A DNA stretch of 64,000 nt from positions 248,001-312,000 of the forward strand of contig LVKA01000021.1 of the NCBI GenBank assembly GCA_001709035.1, read 5' to 3'. Positions 36,584 to 44,769 of this stretch are shown piece by piece. Every line of letters starts with the position of its first letter. Within the stretch, counting starts at the first letter, position 1. Below the pieces are notes generated by a model that was given only the letters and a program-made list of their open reading frames with translations, was not told the origin of the DNA and searched no databases. Position numbers and translations under genes: made by a program. Source of the DNA: Candidatus Thiodiazotropha endoloripes. Lineage in GTDB: Bacteria > Pseudomonadota > Gammaproteobacteria > Chromatiales > Chromatiaceae.

Positions 36584-37516
36584 ATGCCCGAAGCCAGCTC
36601 AACGAATTTAGCCAGCACCGCGGACTTCGACCGTCGGGACCTGGATTGGTACATCGATAAGGTTGTTCAACTTATCGTCTTTTTTGCTGGCATCTCCGCC
36701 ATCATCTTCATTATCGGTATCTTCGTCTTCATCACCATGGAGGGGCTGGGATTCCTATTTGAGGATTTCACCTTCAAGGAGTTTTTTCTCTCACCTTTCT
36801 GGGAGCCCTCTGATGAAGATGCACCGGAGTACGGTATCCTGGCATTGATTGCCGGTACCGCCAGTGTCACCGGTCTGGCAATGATCGTCGCCATCCCCTT
36901 CTCGCTTGGTGCTGCCATCTATATCGGTGAGTTCGCCACGGGTAAAGTCCGCGAGACACTCAAGGTACTGGTCGAACTGTTGGCCGCCATCCCATCCGTC
37001 GTCTGGGGATTCATCGGCCTGTCGATCATGAACCCGCTGATCATCGATCTATTTGATGTACCGGTCGGTCTGAATGTGCTGAACGCCGGTATCATACTTG
37101 GACTGATGGCGGCACCGATCATGACTTCGATTGCGGAAGATGCACTGAAAGCGGTACCTGACCGCTATCGGGAAGCCGCAGAAGCCCTCGGTGCGACCCG
37201 CTGGCAGGTGATCTTCAAGACTGTGCTGCCAGCTGCAAAAAACGGCTTGCTGGGCGCGGTACTGCTTGGTGTCGGTCGCGGCTTCGGTGAAACGATGGCG
37301 GTGCTGATGGCCACCGGTCATGCGGTGAACATTCCTGGCAGCCTGTTCGATCCGGTGCGGGCATTGACCGCCACCATCGCCGCAGAACTGGGTGAAACCG
37401 CTGTAGGCTCGCCTCACTATCAGGCGCTGTTCACCATCGGCATCTTCCTCTTCATCATTACTTTTCTGATCAACCTGACTGCGGACCTGATTGTCCGTGG
37501 CATCCGTAAGGGGTAA
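36584..37516 (+). CDS. pstC: Phosphate ABC transporter permease PstC
   Basis: Inner-membrane permease of 310 residues with six spans. I chose the ATG at 36584, two bases past the preceding stop and with GGGGAGGG 10 bases upstream; a GTG at 36566 would overlap. Motifs: FWEPSDEDAPEYGILALIAGT (typical PstC region before the permease core), IPSVVWGFIGL and the coupling loop EAAEALGATRWQVIFKTVLPAAKNG. It pairs with PstA, whose gene starts five bases downstream. Confidence 0.93.
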   Translation: MPEASSTNLASTADFDRRDLDWYIDKVVQLIVFFAGISAIIFIIGIFVFITMEGLGFLFEDFTFKEFFLSPFWEPSDEDAPEYGILALIAGTASVTGLAMIVAIPFSLGAAIYIGEFATGKVRETLKVLVELLAAIPSVVWGFIGLSIMNPLIIDLFDVPVGLNVLNAGIILGLMAAPIMTSIAEDALKAVPDRYREAAEALGATRWQVIFKTVLPAAKNGLLGAVLLGVGRGFGETMAVLMATGHAVNIPGSLFDPVRALTATIAAELGETAVGSPHYQALFTIGIFLFIITFLINLTADLIVRGIRKG

Positions 37517-37521
37517 GGCAG

Positions 37522-38391
37522 ATGTTTGCAGAATCCGATCTAAATGCCAGAAACAAACGGGTACAAGGCCTGTTTCGCATGCTTTTTCTTATGATGACCA
37601 TACTGCTGATCGTGCCGGTGGCGATTATTCTGTTCACCCTGGTTTCAAAAGGCGGCAGTGTCATCTCAATCGATTTCCTGTTTACCAATCCCACCGACGG
37701 GATGACCGCCGGCGGTATCTTCCCCGCCCTGTTGGGAACCGTATGGATCGTTGCCGTTGCCCTGCTCGCCTCCGTGCCCTTGGGTGTAGCCGCAGCCATC
37801 TACCTGAATGAGTATGCCGGCGACAACTGGTTTACCCGCCTCATCCAGTTGGCCATCATCAATCTGGCCGGTGTTCCGTCCATTGTTCACGCACTCTTCG
37901 GGGTCGGCGCCTTCGTCATCTTCTTCGGCTTTGGCACCAGCATACTGGCGGCCAGTCTGACACTGGCCATCATGACCCTGCCGATTGTCATCGTATCAAC
38001 CCGTGAGTCACTGAGAGCGGTGCCACAGGCGTTTCGTGAAGCCTGTTGGAATATGGGTGCGACCCGATGGCAGACCATCCGACGGATCGTGCTGCCGAAT
38101 GCGATCAGCGGCATTTTAACCGGTGTAATTCTCGAAGTCTCCCGCACCGCCGGCGAGACCGCACCGATCATGTTTACCGGTGCGGCATTCTTCCTGCCAT
38201 TCCTGCCTCAGGGCGTATTCGATCAGACCATGGCGATGTCGCTGCATCTGTTTGTGGTGGCAACCCAAGTACCAGGCGTACCGGAAGAGCTGCCCTTTGG
38301 TGTGGCGCTGGTACTGATCGCCATGGTGCTGATCATGAACAGCATCTCGATCGCCTTCCGCATGTATCTGCGAGGTAAAAAGAAATGGTAA
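37522..38391 (+). CDS. pstA: Phosphate ABC transporter permease PstA
   Basis: Second permease, 289 residues with six spans. Motifs: FTNPTDGMTAGGIFPALLGTVW, AAIYLNEYAGDNWFTRLIQLAI, LAGVPSIVHALFGVGAFV and the coupling loop EACWNMGATRWQTIRRIVLPNAISG. The ATG follows GGCAG. Its last 7 bases overlap the first pstB gene. Confidence 0.93.
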   Translation: MFAESDLNARNKRVQGLFRMLFLMMTILLIVPVAIILFTLVSKGGSVISIDFLFTNPTDGMTAGGIFPALLGTVWIVAVALLASVPLGVAAAIYLNEYAGDNWFTRLIQLAIINLAGVPSIVHALFGVGAFVIFFGFGTSILAASLTLAIMTLPIVIVSTRESLRAVPQAFREACWNMGATRWQTIRRIVLPNAISGILTGVILEVSRTAGETAPIMFTGAAFFLPFLPQGVFDQTMAMSLHLFVVATQVPGVPEELPFGVALVLIAMVLIMNSISIAFRMYLRGKKKW

Positions 38392-39200
38392 ATCCCAATA
38401 CCAATCTTGAAGTCGAGACAGAACAGGTTGCTGTCGCGGAAGAGGCCCCGGTCAAACTGGAAACCAATGACCTGACCATTAAGTATGGCCAACACACCGC
38501 ACTGAAAGGGGTTAACCTGGAAATACGTGAGCACGAGGTGTTTGGCATCATCGGCCCGGCCAATGCGGGGAAGACTTCGTTCCTGAAATCGATCAACCGT
38601 ATGGATACCTTCGACACCAACATGTCGGTTGAGGGACAGATCAAATTCAATGGACTGGATGTTCAGAATCTGAAGAATATCTATGCCCTGCGCAGCCGCA
38701 TCGGTGTAGTTTTTCCCCTGCCTGTGGGACTGCCTCTGACGATCTATGAAAACGTTGCCCTGTCACCCAGGCTGCGAGGCATAAACAGAAAAAGCGAACT
38801 GGATATCATCGTTGAGCGATGTCTGACCCGAGCCGCTCTTTGGGACGAGGTGAAAGATCGCCTGAACTCACTCGGCAGCCTGCTCTCCGGCGGACAGCAA
38901 CAGCGCCTGACCATTGCGAGAGCACTCTCACAGGAACCGGACCTGCTGATGCTGGACGAATTCTCGATTGCCGTCGATCCGGTTACCACCATGCGTATCG
39001 AGGATGTACTTAAAGAGTTGAAGCAGGATATGACCATTATCCTGGTCACCAACTTGGTTCAACAGGCACGACGCCTGGCCGACCGGACCGCCTTTTTCCT
39101 CGAAAGCGAATGTGTCGAAGTAGGCAATACGGAGGATCTCTTCACCGGTGAGGTGAAGGACCAGAGAACCCGTGATTACGTCGAGGGTAAGTTCGGCTGA
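38385..39200 (+). CDS. Divergent PstB-like ATPase 1 (LSGGQ kept, Q-loop and H-loop lost)
   Basis: 271 residues, in the place of PstB. Compared with standard PstB: Walker A is GPANAGKTS (usual GPSGCGKST; Lys and Thr kept, one Gly now Asn). The Q-loop reads VVFPLPVGLP, so the Gln is Pro. The signature LLSGGQQQRLTIARAL is perfect. Walker B is LLMLDEFSIAVDP (DEP changed to DEF, D-loop altered). The H-loop reads LVTNLVQQARR, so the catalytic His is Asn, about residue 223. It probably binds ATP but does not complete a competent site by its own motifs; with the second PstB it could make one good and one degenerate site. It overlaps pstA. Confidence 0.88.
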   Translation: MVNPNTNLEVETEQVAVAEEAPVKLETNDLTIKYGQHTALKGVNLEIREHEVFGIIGPANAGKTSFLKSINRMDTFDTNMSVEGQIKFNGLDVQNLKNIYALRSRIGVVFPLPVGLPLTIYENVALSPRLRGINRKSELDIIVERCLTRAALWDEVKDRLNSLGSLLSGGQQQRLTIARALSQEPDLLMLDEFSIAVDPVTTMRIEDVLKELKQDMTIILVTNLVQQARRLADRTAFFLESECVEVGNTEDLFTGEVKDQRTRDYVEGKFG

Positions 39201-39243
39201 TGCCGGTGCTTAGGGCCAGTTAAAAACGAATACGAATACCAAT

Positions 39244-40035
39244 ATGAATGCCATAATTGATCAAGACGACAACCAATCCCCTGAGTATGCCATTCACACC
39301 CGGAATCTGAATCTGTGGTATGGCACCTTTCAAGCTCTGTTCGATGTGGATCTAAGCATTCGAAACGGCATGATCACCTCGCTGATCGGTCCATCGGGCT
39401 GTGGTAAATCGACCTTTCTACGCAGTGTCAACCGCATCAATGAGCGTCTGGGCTATGTACGTATCGAAGGTGACATCAATGTCCTGGACAACAATATCTA
39501 CGATCCAGCCGTCGAACTGGTGCAGGTCAGAAAGCAGATCGGCATGGTATTCCAACGCCCCAACCCGCTACCGATCTCGATCCGTGACAACATTCTGTTC
39601 GGCCATCGGCTGCACAACAAAGGCTCCAAGGCTGATCCGGATGAGATCGTCGAGTCCGCACTCAAGCAGGTGCTGCTGTGGGAGAAGGTCAAAGATCGTT
39701 TGAACCATAAAGGCACCGAACTCTCACTGGAGGAGCAGCAGAAACTCTGCATTGCCCGGTTACTGCCGGTGAAACCCAGCGTGCTGCTGATGGATGAGCC
39801 CTGCTCCGCCCTGGACCCGAAGGGAACCGCCGCAGTAGAGGAGTTGATCTGGGAACTGCGTGGTGAATACACCATTCTGATTGTGACCCACAACATGGCT
39901 CAGGCCAGACGGGCCAGTGAAGAGTGCATCTTCATGCTGATGGGTAGAGTGATCGAGCATCAAGCGACAGAAGATCTGTTTGTTACCCCGGAGCAGAAGG
40001 AGACGGCGGATTATATTGAAGGTCGGTATGGTTGA
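39244..40035 (+). CDS. Divergent PstB-like ATPase 2 (Walker motifs and H-loop kept, signature lost)
   Basis: 263 residues. Walker A GPSGCGKSTFL, Q-loop GMVFQRPNPLPISI, Walker B LLMDEPCSALDP and H-loop IVTHNMAQARR (His about residue 216) are all canonical for PstB. The signature, normally LSGGQQQRLCIAR, is LSLEEQQKLCIAR (about residues 160-172): both glycines are gone. The bases coding it (39721 on) are in frame with no sign of error. The ending DYIEGRYG is standard PstB. The gene follows the first pstB by 43 bp and ends the operon. The two proteins have complementary losses, which suggests that they work as an obligate heterodimer. Confidence 0.88.
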   Translation: MNAIIDQDDNQSPEYAIHTRNLNLWYGTFQALFDVDLSIRNGMITSLIGPSGCGKSTFLRSVNRINERLGYVRIEGDINVLDNNIYDPAVELVQVRKQIGMVFQRPNPLPISIRDNILFGHRLHNKGSKADPDEIVESALKQVLLWEKVKDRLNHKGTELSLEEQQKLCIARLLPVKPSVLLMDEPCSALDPKGTAAVEELIWELRGEYTILIVTHNMAQARRASEECIFMLMGRVIEHQATEDLFVTPEQKETADYIEGRYG

Positions 40036-40457
40036 TGGGCCGGCTTTAATCTACTGCTGTTAATGAAAAGTCCGCAAATGAACGCTAATTGACGCAATTA
40101 GGTTATTTGGAAGTAGTCAATTTCTAGCTAGTAGTTTAGTACGAAAAATTGTCACGGGATGGGACTAATTCTTAGCACGATATGCGGAAAGCTAGCATTC
40201 GCCTTCGGCAAGACTGCGGCTGTCTGTTGAGCGACCGAAGCGGCCATTAAGGACTGACTCTCCTAACTTCCATTTCGCGCCATAAGCGGACAGTCGTTTG
40301 TGCGGTGCAATCGATACAGATCTCCCTCTAAAGCAGACATTCTCAATTTCTCTGTGAATTCATGAAAATGTATTAGTAATTCCAGAGTAGATATACGTGG
40401 GATTTGCGTTCTAGGCGTATTCTGACCTCATCGAATCCAATCAAACAGGAAAAAACG
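40036..40457. other. Intergenic region between pst and SDR operons
   Basis: About 420 bp without a recognisable gene. The part 40190-40310 (GCATTCGCCTTCGGCAAGACTG and onward) has a higher GC content than its sides and several GCGG/CCGC words, resembling intergenic repeat debris. AAACAGGAAAAAACG before 40458 gives the SDR ribosome-binding site. I see no convincing terminator for the pst operon. Confidence 0.3.
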
Positions 40458-41339
40458 ATGAGCAAGCACTCTGAACCAAAAGTCATTCTTATCACCGGCG
40501 CTTCCGCGGGCATGGGCAAAGCCACCGCGGTAAAACTGATCAATGAAGGCCATATCGTTTATGGCGCGGCTAGGAGAGTCGACAGGATGCGCGACCTGGA
40601 AAAACTCGGCGGCCATGCCATCGAGATGGATGTCACAGATGAAGCGCAAGTAACGTCGGCTGTCGATCAATTGATTGCAGAGCAGGGACGTATCGATGTT
40701 TTGGTCAATAATGCGGGTTATTCAGTGTATGGTGCTGTCGAAGATGTCACCACGGATGATGCCCGTAGGCAGTTTGAGGTGAATTTATTCGGGGCGGCAT
40801 TCTTGACGCAAAAAGTCTTGCCACACATGCGTAAGCGCAAGTCAGGTCATATCATCAATATTACGTCGGTAGGTGGCAAGGTGTATGTACCTTTAGGCGC
40901 CTGGTATCACGCAACCAAGCATGCTCTTGAGGGTTGGAGCGATTGTCTGCGTGTTGAAACTAGCCAATTTGGTATCAAGGTTTCCGTCGTCGAGCCCGGG
41001 GCGATTCAGACCGAGTTTAGCGATGTCATGAATCAACCCATGTTGGATCGATCCCGTGGTGGACCATATGAAGCCATGGCACATGCCATCGTCAAGACTG
41101 GAGCAGATGCTTATGACGGTACGCCTGCGACCAAACCTGAATTGATCGCCGAAACGATTGCCAAGGCGATCAATTCCAGGAACCCCAAAACCCGGTATCG
41201 GGTGGGGAAACTGGCCAAGCCATTACTGTTCTTCAGGTGGTTGTTCAGCGATCGCGTTTTCGACCGCATTATTCTTGGCATGGTCAAGCAGGCAGCCAAG
41301 CCAGCGGAAGACTCTGCCACCGCCGAAGCTCAGCGCTAG
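40458..41339 (+). CDS. Short-chain dehydrogenase/reductase
   Basis: NAD(P)-dependent oxidoreductase of 293 residues. The ATG at 40458 has AGGA upstream; a longer frame exists but begins without a site. Motifs: TGASAGMGKATA (cofactor), NNAGYSVYG, catalytic Ser in ITSVGGK, YHATKHALEGWS (YxxxK) and VEPGAIQTEF. The substrate is unknown. First gene of a four-gene operon with a hydrolase, an SRPBCC protein and an AraC regulator. Confidence 0.87.
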   Translation: MSKHSEPKVILITGASAGMGKATAVKLINEGHIVYGAARRVDRMRDLEKLGGHAIEMDVTDEAQVTSAVDQLIAEQGRIDVLVNNAGYSVYGAVEDVTTDDARRQFEVNLFGAAFLTQKVLPHMRKRKSGHIINITSVGGKVYVPLGAWYHATKHALEGWSDCLRVETSQFGIKVSVVEPGAIQTEFSDVMNQPMLDRSRGGPYEAMAHAIVKTGADAYDGTPATKPELIAETIAKAINSRNPKTRYRVGKLAKPLLFFRWLFSDRVFDRIILGMVKQAAKPAEDSATAEAQR

Positions 41340-41357
41340 GAACCAGGAGAAATCACA

Positions 41358-42278
41358 ATGATTGGAAGTATGATAGCAGATACCTTTATCAAGCCATTTC
41401 AGTCACCGGTCTTCGACAGTCCGAAAAACTATGATCTGGACTATGAAGATGTTGTTTTTGAGGCCAGGGACGGCGTTAGGCTGTCTGGGTGGTTGATCAA
41501 AGGGGACAATGACAAGGTCATTATCCAGTCTCACTTCGGGACACAATGCAGTCGCTCCGGTTATACGCCTGAAGGTAAAGGGTTCCTTAAAGGCTCAGAC
41601 AAAGATATTCGCTTTCTGCGTCAGGCAAAATACCTGAACGAAGCTGGCTACAGCGTGCTCATGTACGACTTCAGGAACCATGGAAACAGCCAGGAGGGCA
41701 TCTTGCCCTGGATTACCTGGGGGCCCACCGAAGCATTGGATGTCATCGCCGCGGTTGAGTTTATCTCCACTCATCATGACTATAAAAATGCCGATATTGG
41801 ATTACTGAGCATTTGCATGGGACAGGGAGCGAGTATTGCGGCCTTCGCTGAAGATGGGGGGTTGAAAAACTATCCCAACATTAAAACCATGATTTCGGTA
41901 CAGCCGATGGACTATGAATGTTTCGTTCATGCCATGGGACTGCCGAAGTTTATGGTCAATAGCACTACCAAGGCGATTGAAAAGCGTACCCATATGGATT
42001 TCAATAAGACCAGTTGGCGTCCCTTGGTAAAGGAAGTCACAGTCCCCACGCTGGTGATTCAGAATAGAAATGATGGGTACCTGGATGAAACATTTGTAAA
42101 CGGTGTATTCAATGACCTTAAAGTGGAAAAGGAAATGCTGTGGATCGATCTGCCTAACATGGGAAATGCAGTAAACAACCGGTTTGCGGCGTATGATTGG
42201 CTCGGAGACCATCCTGAACCGATTCTGCAATGGTTCGGAAAGTACATGATGCCGCTCGCGGGGACTGATGGAGATTAA
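41358..42278 (+). CDS. Alpha/beta hydrolase with cysteine at the nucleophile position
   Basis: 306 residues with an alpha/beta-hydrolase layout: FEARDGVRLSGWLI, the oxyanion region SHFGTQCSR, YDFRNHGNSQEG, the nucleophile elbow and the acid strand TLVIQNRNDGYLD. The elbow is LLSICMGQGAS, that is Sm-x-Cys-x-Gly instead of Gly-x-Ser-x-Gly, with Cys at about residue 153. The place where the catalytic His would come reads DLPNMGNAVNNRF with no His. It could be a Cys-hydrolase like dienelactone hydrolase, or a non-catalytic binding protein. AGGAG lies before the ATG. It overlaps the next gene. Confidence 0.8.
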   Translation: MIGSMIADTFIKPFQSPVFDSPKNYDLDYEDVVFEARDGVRLSGWLIKGDNDKVIIQSHFGTQCSRSGYTPEGKGFLKGSDKDIRFLRQAKYLNEAGYSVLMYDFRNHGNSQEGILPWITWGPTEALDVIAAVEFISTHHDYKNADIGLLSICMGQGASIAAFAEDGGLKNYPNIKTMISVQPMDYECFVHAMGLPKFMVNSTTKAIEKRTHMDFNKTSWRPLVKEVTVPTLVIQNRNDGYLDETFVNGVFNDLKVEKEMLWIDLPNMGNAVNNRFAAYDWLGDHPEPILQWFGKYMMPLAGTDGD

Positions 42279-42279
42279 T

Positions 42280-42786
42280 ATGATGACCTTTCTGACATCA
42301 AAATGGCTTTATGTGTTGATCGCTCTGGTGATTGTACTCACGGTTCTCTACCTGGCTGGTCGCAAGACCTTCCATGCGGAGATTGTGATTCCCGCCAGCC
42401 CGGACAAGGTTTGGGAGGTATTATTGGATCATGAGGGCTACCAACAGTGGAACCCATTGTTGGTGCCAAAGGAGGGGAAATTTGCTGAAGGCAGCAAAAT
42501 CGTTTATCAAATGACCCAGCCTAATGGCAAACAGAGCGAATTTCCCACCACCGTCATCAGTGTAGAACCGCAAAACCTGATCAAACAATACGCCGGTATA
42601 CCGATGATACTGACCGCTGACCATGAGTACCGACTGGTGGCGGTCGATGACGGTACCCGGGTGATTCAACATGAGGTGGATAATGGTCTCGCAATGCTGT
42701 TCTGGGATTCGAGCTGGGTACAATCCAGTTATGAAAAAGTTAATGAGGCTTTAAAAGCCCGCGTCATGGAGTTGCAGGCACAATGA
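42280..42786 (+). CDS. Membrane-anchored SRPBCC (START-like) domain protein
   Basis: About 168 residues. One N-terminal membrane helix (SKWLYVLIALVIVLTVLYLAG) precedes an SRPBCC domain (FHAEIVIPASPDKVWEVLLDHEGYQQWNP-type start, then VISVEPQNLIKQY and EYRLVAVDDGTRVIQHEV). This fold binds hydrophobic ligands. The ATG at 42280 has GGAG 6 bases upstream; an ATG 12 bases earlier is less well placed. It is coupled to the AraC gene by ATGA. It may hold the substrate of the SDR and hydrolase. Confidence 0.8.
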   Translation: MMTFLTSKWLYVLIALVIVLTVLYLAGRKTFHAEIVIPASPDKVWEVLLDHEGYQQWNPLLVPKEGKFAEGSKIVYQMTQPNGKQSEFPTTVISVEPQNLIKQYAGIPMILTADHEYRLVAVDDGTRVIQHEVDNGLAMLFWDSSWVQSSYEKVNEALKARVMELQAQ

Positions 42787-43694
42787 GCAATATTATTCAT
42801 ATCGAAACCATTTCCGATATCCATGCTGCGCTCGGGCTGGATAAGCCAAAGCATCCCCTTGTCACGGTGATTCCGATAGATGATCGCGTCAAGAACTACG
42901 ATTACGGTAATGCCACCTATGTGCTGGGTTTTTACCAGGTCAGTTTGAAAGCCGGTATTTGCGGAGAGATCACCTACGGTCGCAATACTTATGACTTCCA
43001 GGAAGGCACCATGGTTTTCACCAAGCCGGGGCAAGCACTGTCATTCAAGGCATCTGAAGAAGACCTTGCCAGCGAAGAAGGATGGACCTTGCTGTTTCAT
43101 CCCGACCTGATAAGAAAATCATCTCTCGGTAACAACATCGATCATTACTCGTTCTTCTCTTATGAGATTCATGAGGCCTTGCATTTGTCTGAAGACGAGC
43201 GGGTCAGTATTACCGGGCTGGTCAGGAAAATCGAAACCGAATACCAGCAGAGTATCGATCGTCATACGCAAAAGCTGATCGTGTCCAATATTGAGCTGCT
43301 GCTGGACTATTGCACTCGTTTTTACGATCGCCAGTTTTATGTCCGTACTAATCTGAATCAGGATTTTGTAACTCGTTTTGAGAATTTATTGAGGGACTAT
43401 TTCAATTCTGAACAGCCGCTAGATCTGGGTGTACCCAGTGTGAAATATTGCGGTGAGCGGTTAAACATGTCGCCGTCATATCTCAGTGACCTGCTGAAAA
43501 AGGAAACCGGCAGAACGGCACAACAGCATATTCAGGATACCGTCATCGACAAGGCCAAGAATTTGCTATTGAGTACGAACGAACAGGTCAGCCAGATTGC
43601 ATATGGATTGGGGTTTGATTATCCGCAGCATTTCAGCAAGCTTTTCAAGAGCCGAACTGGAATGAGTCCCGCCGAATACCGCAGATTAAACTAG
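42783..43694 (+). CDS. AraC-family transcriptional regulator
   Basis: 303 residues. An N-terminal cupin-like sensing domain (GEITYGRNTYDFQEGTMVF) is followed by a helical linker and a C-terminal double helix-turn-helix: LNMSPSYLSDLLKKETG and VSQIAYGLGFDYPQHFSKLFK, ending MSPAEYRRLN. Its start overlaps the SRPBCC stop (ATGA). It probably controls its own operon in response to a small molecule. Confidence 0.88.
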   Translation: MSNIIHIETISDIHAALGLDKPKHPLVTVIPIDDRVKNYDYGNATYVLGFYQVSLKAGICGEITYGRNTYDFQEGTMVFTKPGQALSFKASEEDLASEEGWTLLFHPDLIRKSSLGNNIDHYSFFSYEIHEALHLSEDERVSITGLVRKIETEYQQSIDRHTQKLIVSNIELLLDYCTRFYDRQFYVRTNLNQDFVTRFENLLRDYFNSEQPLDLGVPSVKYCGERLNMSPSYLSDLLKKETGRTAQQHIQDTVIDKAKNLLLSTNEQVSQIAYGLGFDYPQHFSKLFKSRTGMSPAEYRRLN

Positions 43695-43962
43695 GGGTTT
43701 TGAAAGTCTCAAATGGGTCGTTTACAGTCTCTTGCACTGCATTGATTGTAGGGCCGCTTTAGAGCGCCAGAATTCTCATACCATATATAATTTTATCTTC
43801 CGCTACTGGCCGATCTCTGCCGATGCAGCAGGCTTTGTAATCGATCTGCATTGAGTTAGCTATACTTGGGCTGTCTCTCTCCGCTGTCATGTGGCATCTG
43901 AACCGATCAAAATAGATGTCAGATCTAGTCTAGATTTCTACAACTAAATCCACTAAAAAGCG

Positions 43963-44769
43963 TTAATCTTCTTCTGCAACACCATCGAAATATATCTTCT
44001 GACTGGTCCCTTCCTGTGACTCATAGCGCTGTATGACACGTGTTCTGAGGAGTAGCTTTCCAAAACGCTCTTCTAATTCTGCTCGGGAAGAATCTGAAAT
44101 CAGAACGACGTTTCCATGGCCGGACCGTTCCACGGAGCTATTTTCGGGATAACCAACCCCGTCCATCCAATTGATAGTCTTTGCGACTATCTCTCCGTTA
44201 ACCCCATATATCTCGAACGGATCCACCTCGGATCGCTTCCAACCCAATTCCTTTAACAGCTTACTGTTCAACGTCAAGGTCGGCTCACGAAGATCTCCGT
44301 ATCTCATATCATCAATGGTGCATAACATTGACTTATCGTGGTCTTTGAACACAGTGCTCAAGTGTCCGAGATCCATGACCTTCGGCAAATTGAATAGGTT
44401 TTCATCGGGTCTACTCACCCAATCGGTAACGGGCAATGATGTACGAATCGTAGAACGCTTTTTCCAGTCACCTAAGAACGCGAATTCAGAGTGCTCAGCA
44501 AGGATATTAAAGCTACTAGTGACTGGTACAATTGAATTCTCTGGCCCCAATCCAAGCCACATTTCTTCATCGATGCTCCAGTTGTCGATTTTTGGGAACA
44601 CTGCAGGTAGCACCCATTCGGGCCGAGGATCCGTTGAAAGTTGATAGTTCGCGAAGTGAGGCCCTCCTATGTCGGACCAAATGACGTCTAATACTCTTAG
44701 ATCAATTTGATCAGCGCGTGTGAGCTCTTCAATAACACTCCCAAGCGCCCTGACTGCAAAGTGGGGCAT
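43963..44769 (-). CDS. Hypothetical protein, possibly the C-terminal part of an interrupted gene
   Basis: 268 residues that I do not recognise. Mixed alpha/beta, rich in Trp (WSDIGGPHFANYQL, WLPAVFPKIDNWSIDEEMWLGLG-like segments), no signal or membrane span. It begins with ATG immediately after the TGA of the ORF at 44770-46263 and in the same frame, with no ribosome-binding site before the ATG. The two may be one gene of about 765 codons broken by a CGA-to-TGA change, or this may be made by reinitiation. Confidence 0.5.
   Translation of the reverse strand: MPHFAVRALGSVIEELTRADQIDLRVLDVIWSDIGGPHFANYQLSTDPRPEWVLPAVFPKIDNWSIDEEMWLGLGPENSIVPVTSSFNILAEHSEFAFLGDWKKRSTIRTSLPVTDWVSRPDENLFNLPKVMDLGHLSTVFKDHDKSMLCTIDDMRYGDLREPTLTLNSKLLKELGWKRSEVDPFEIYGVNGEIVAKTINWMDGVGYPENSSVERSGHGNVVLISDSSRAELEERFGKLLLRTRVIQRYESQEGTSQKIYFDGVAEED

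Noticed and set aside
38385-39200. PstB1 as a plain pseudogene
   Set aside because: The frame is full length, overlaps pstA for translation, keeps LSGGQ and the PstB ending, and its losses complement those of PstB2.
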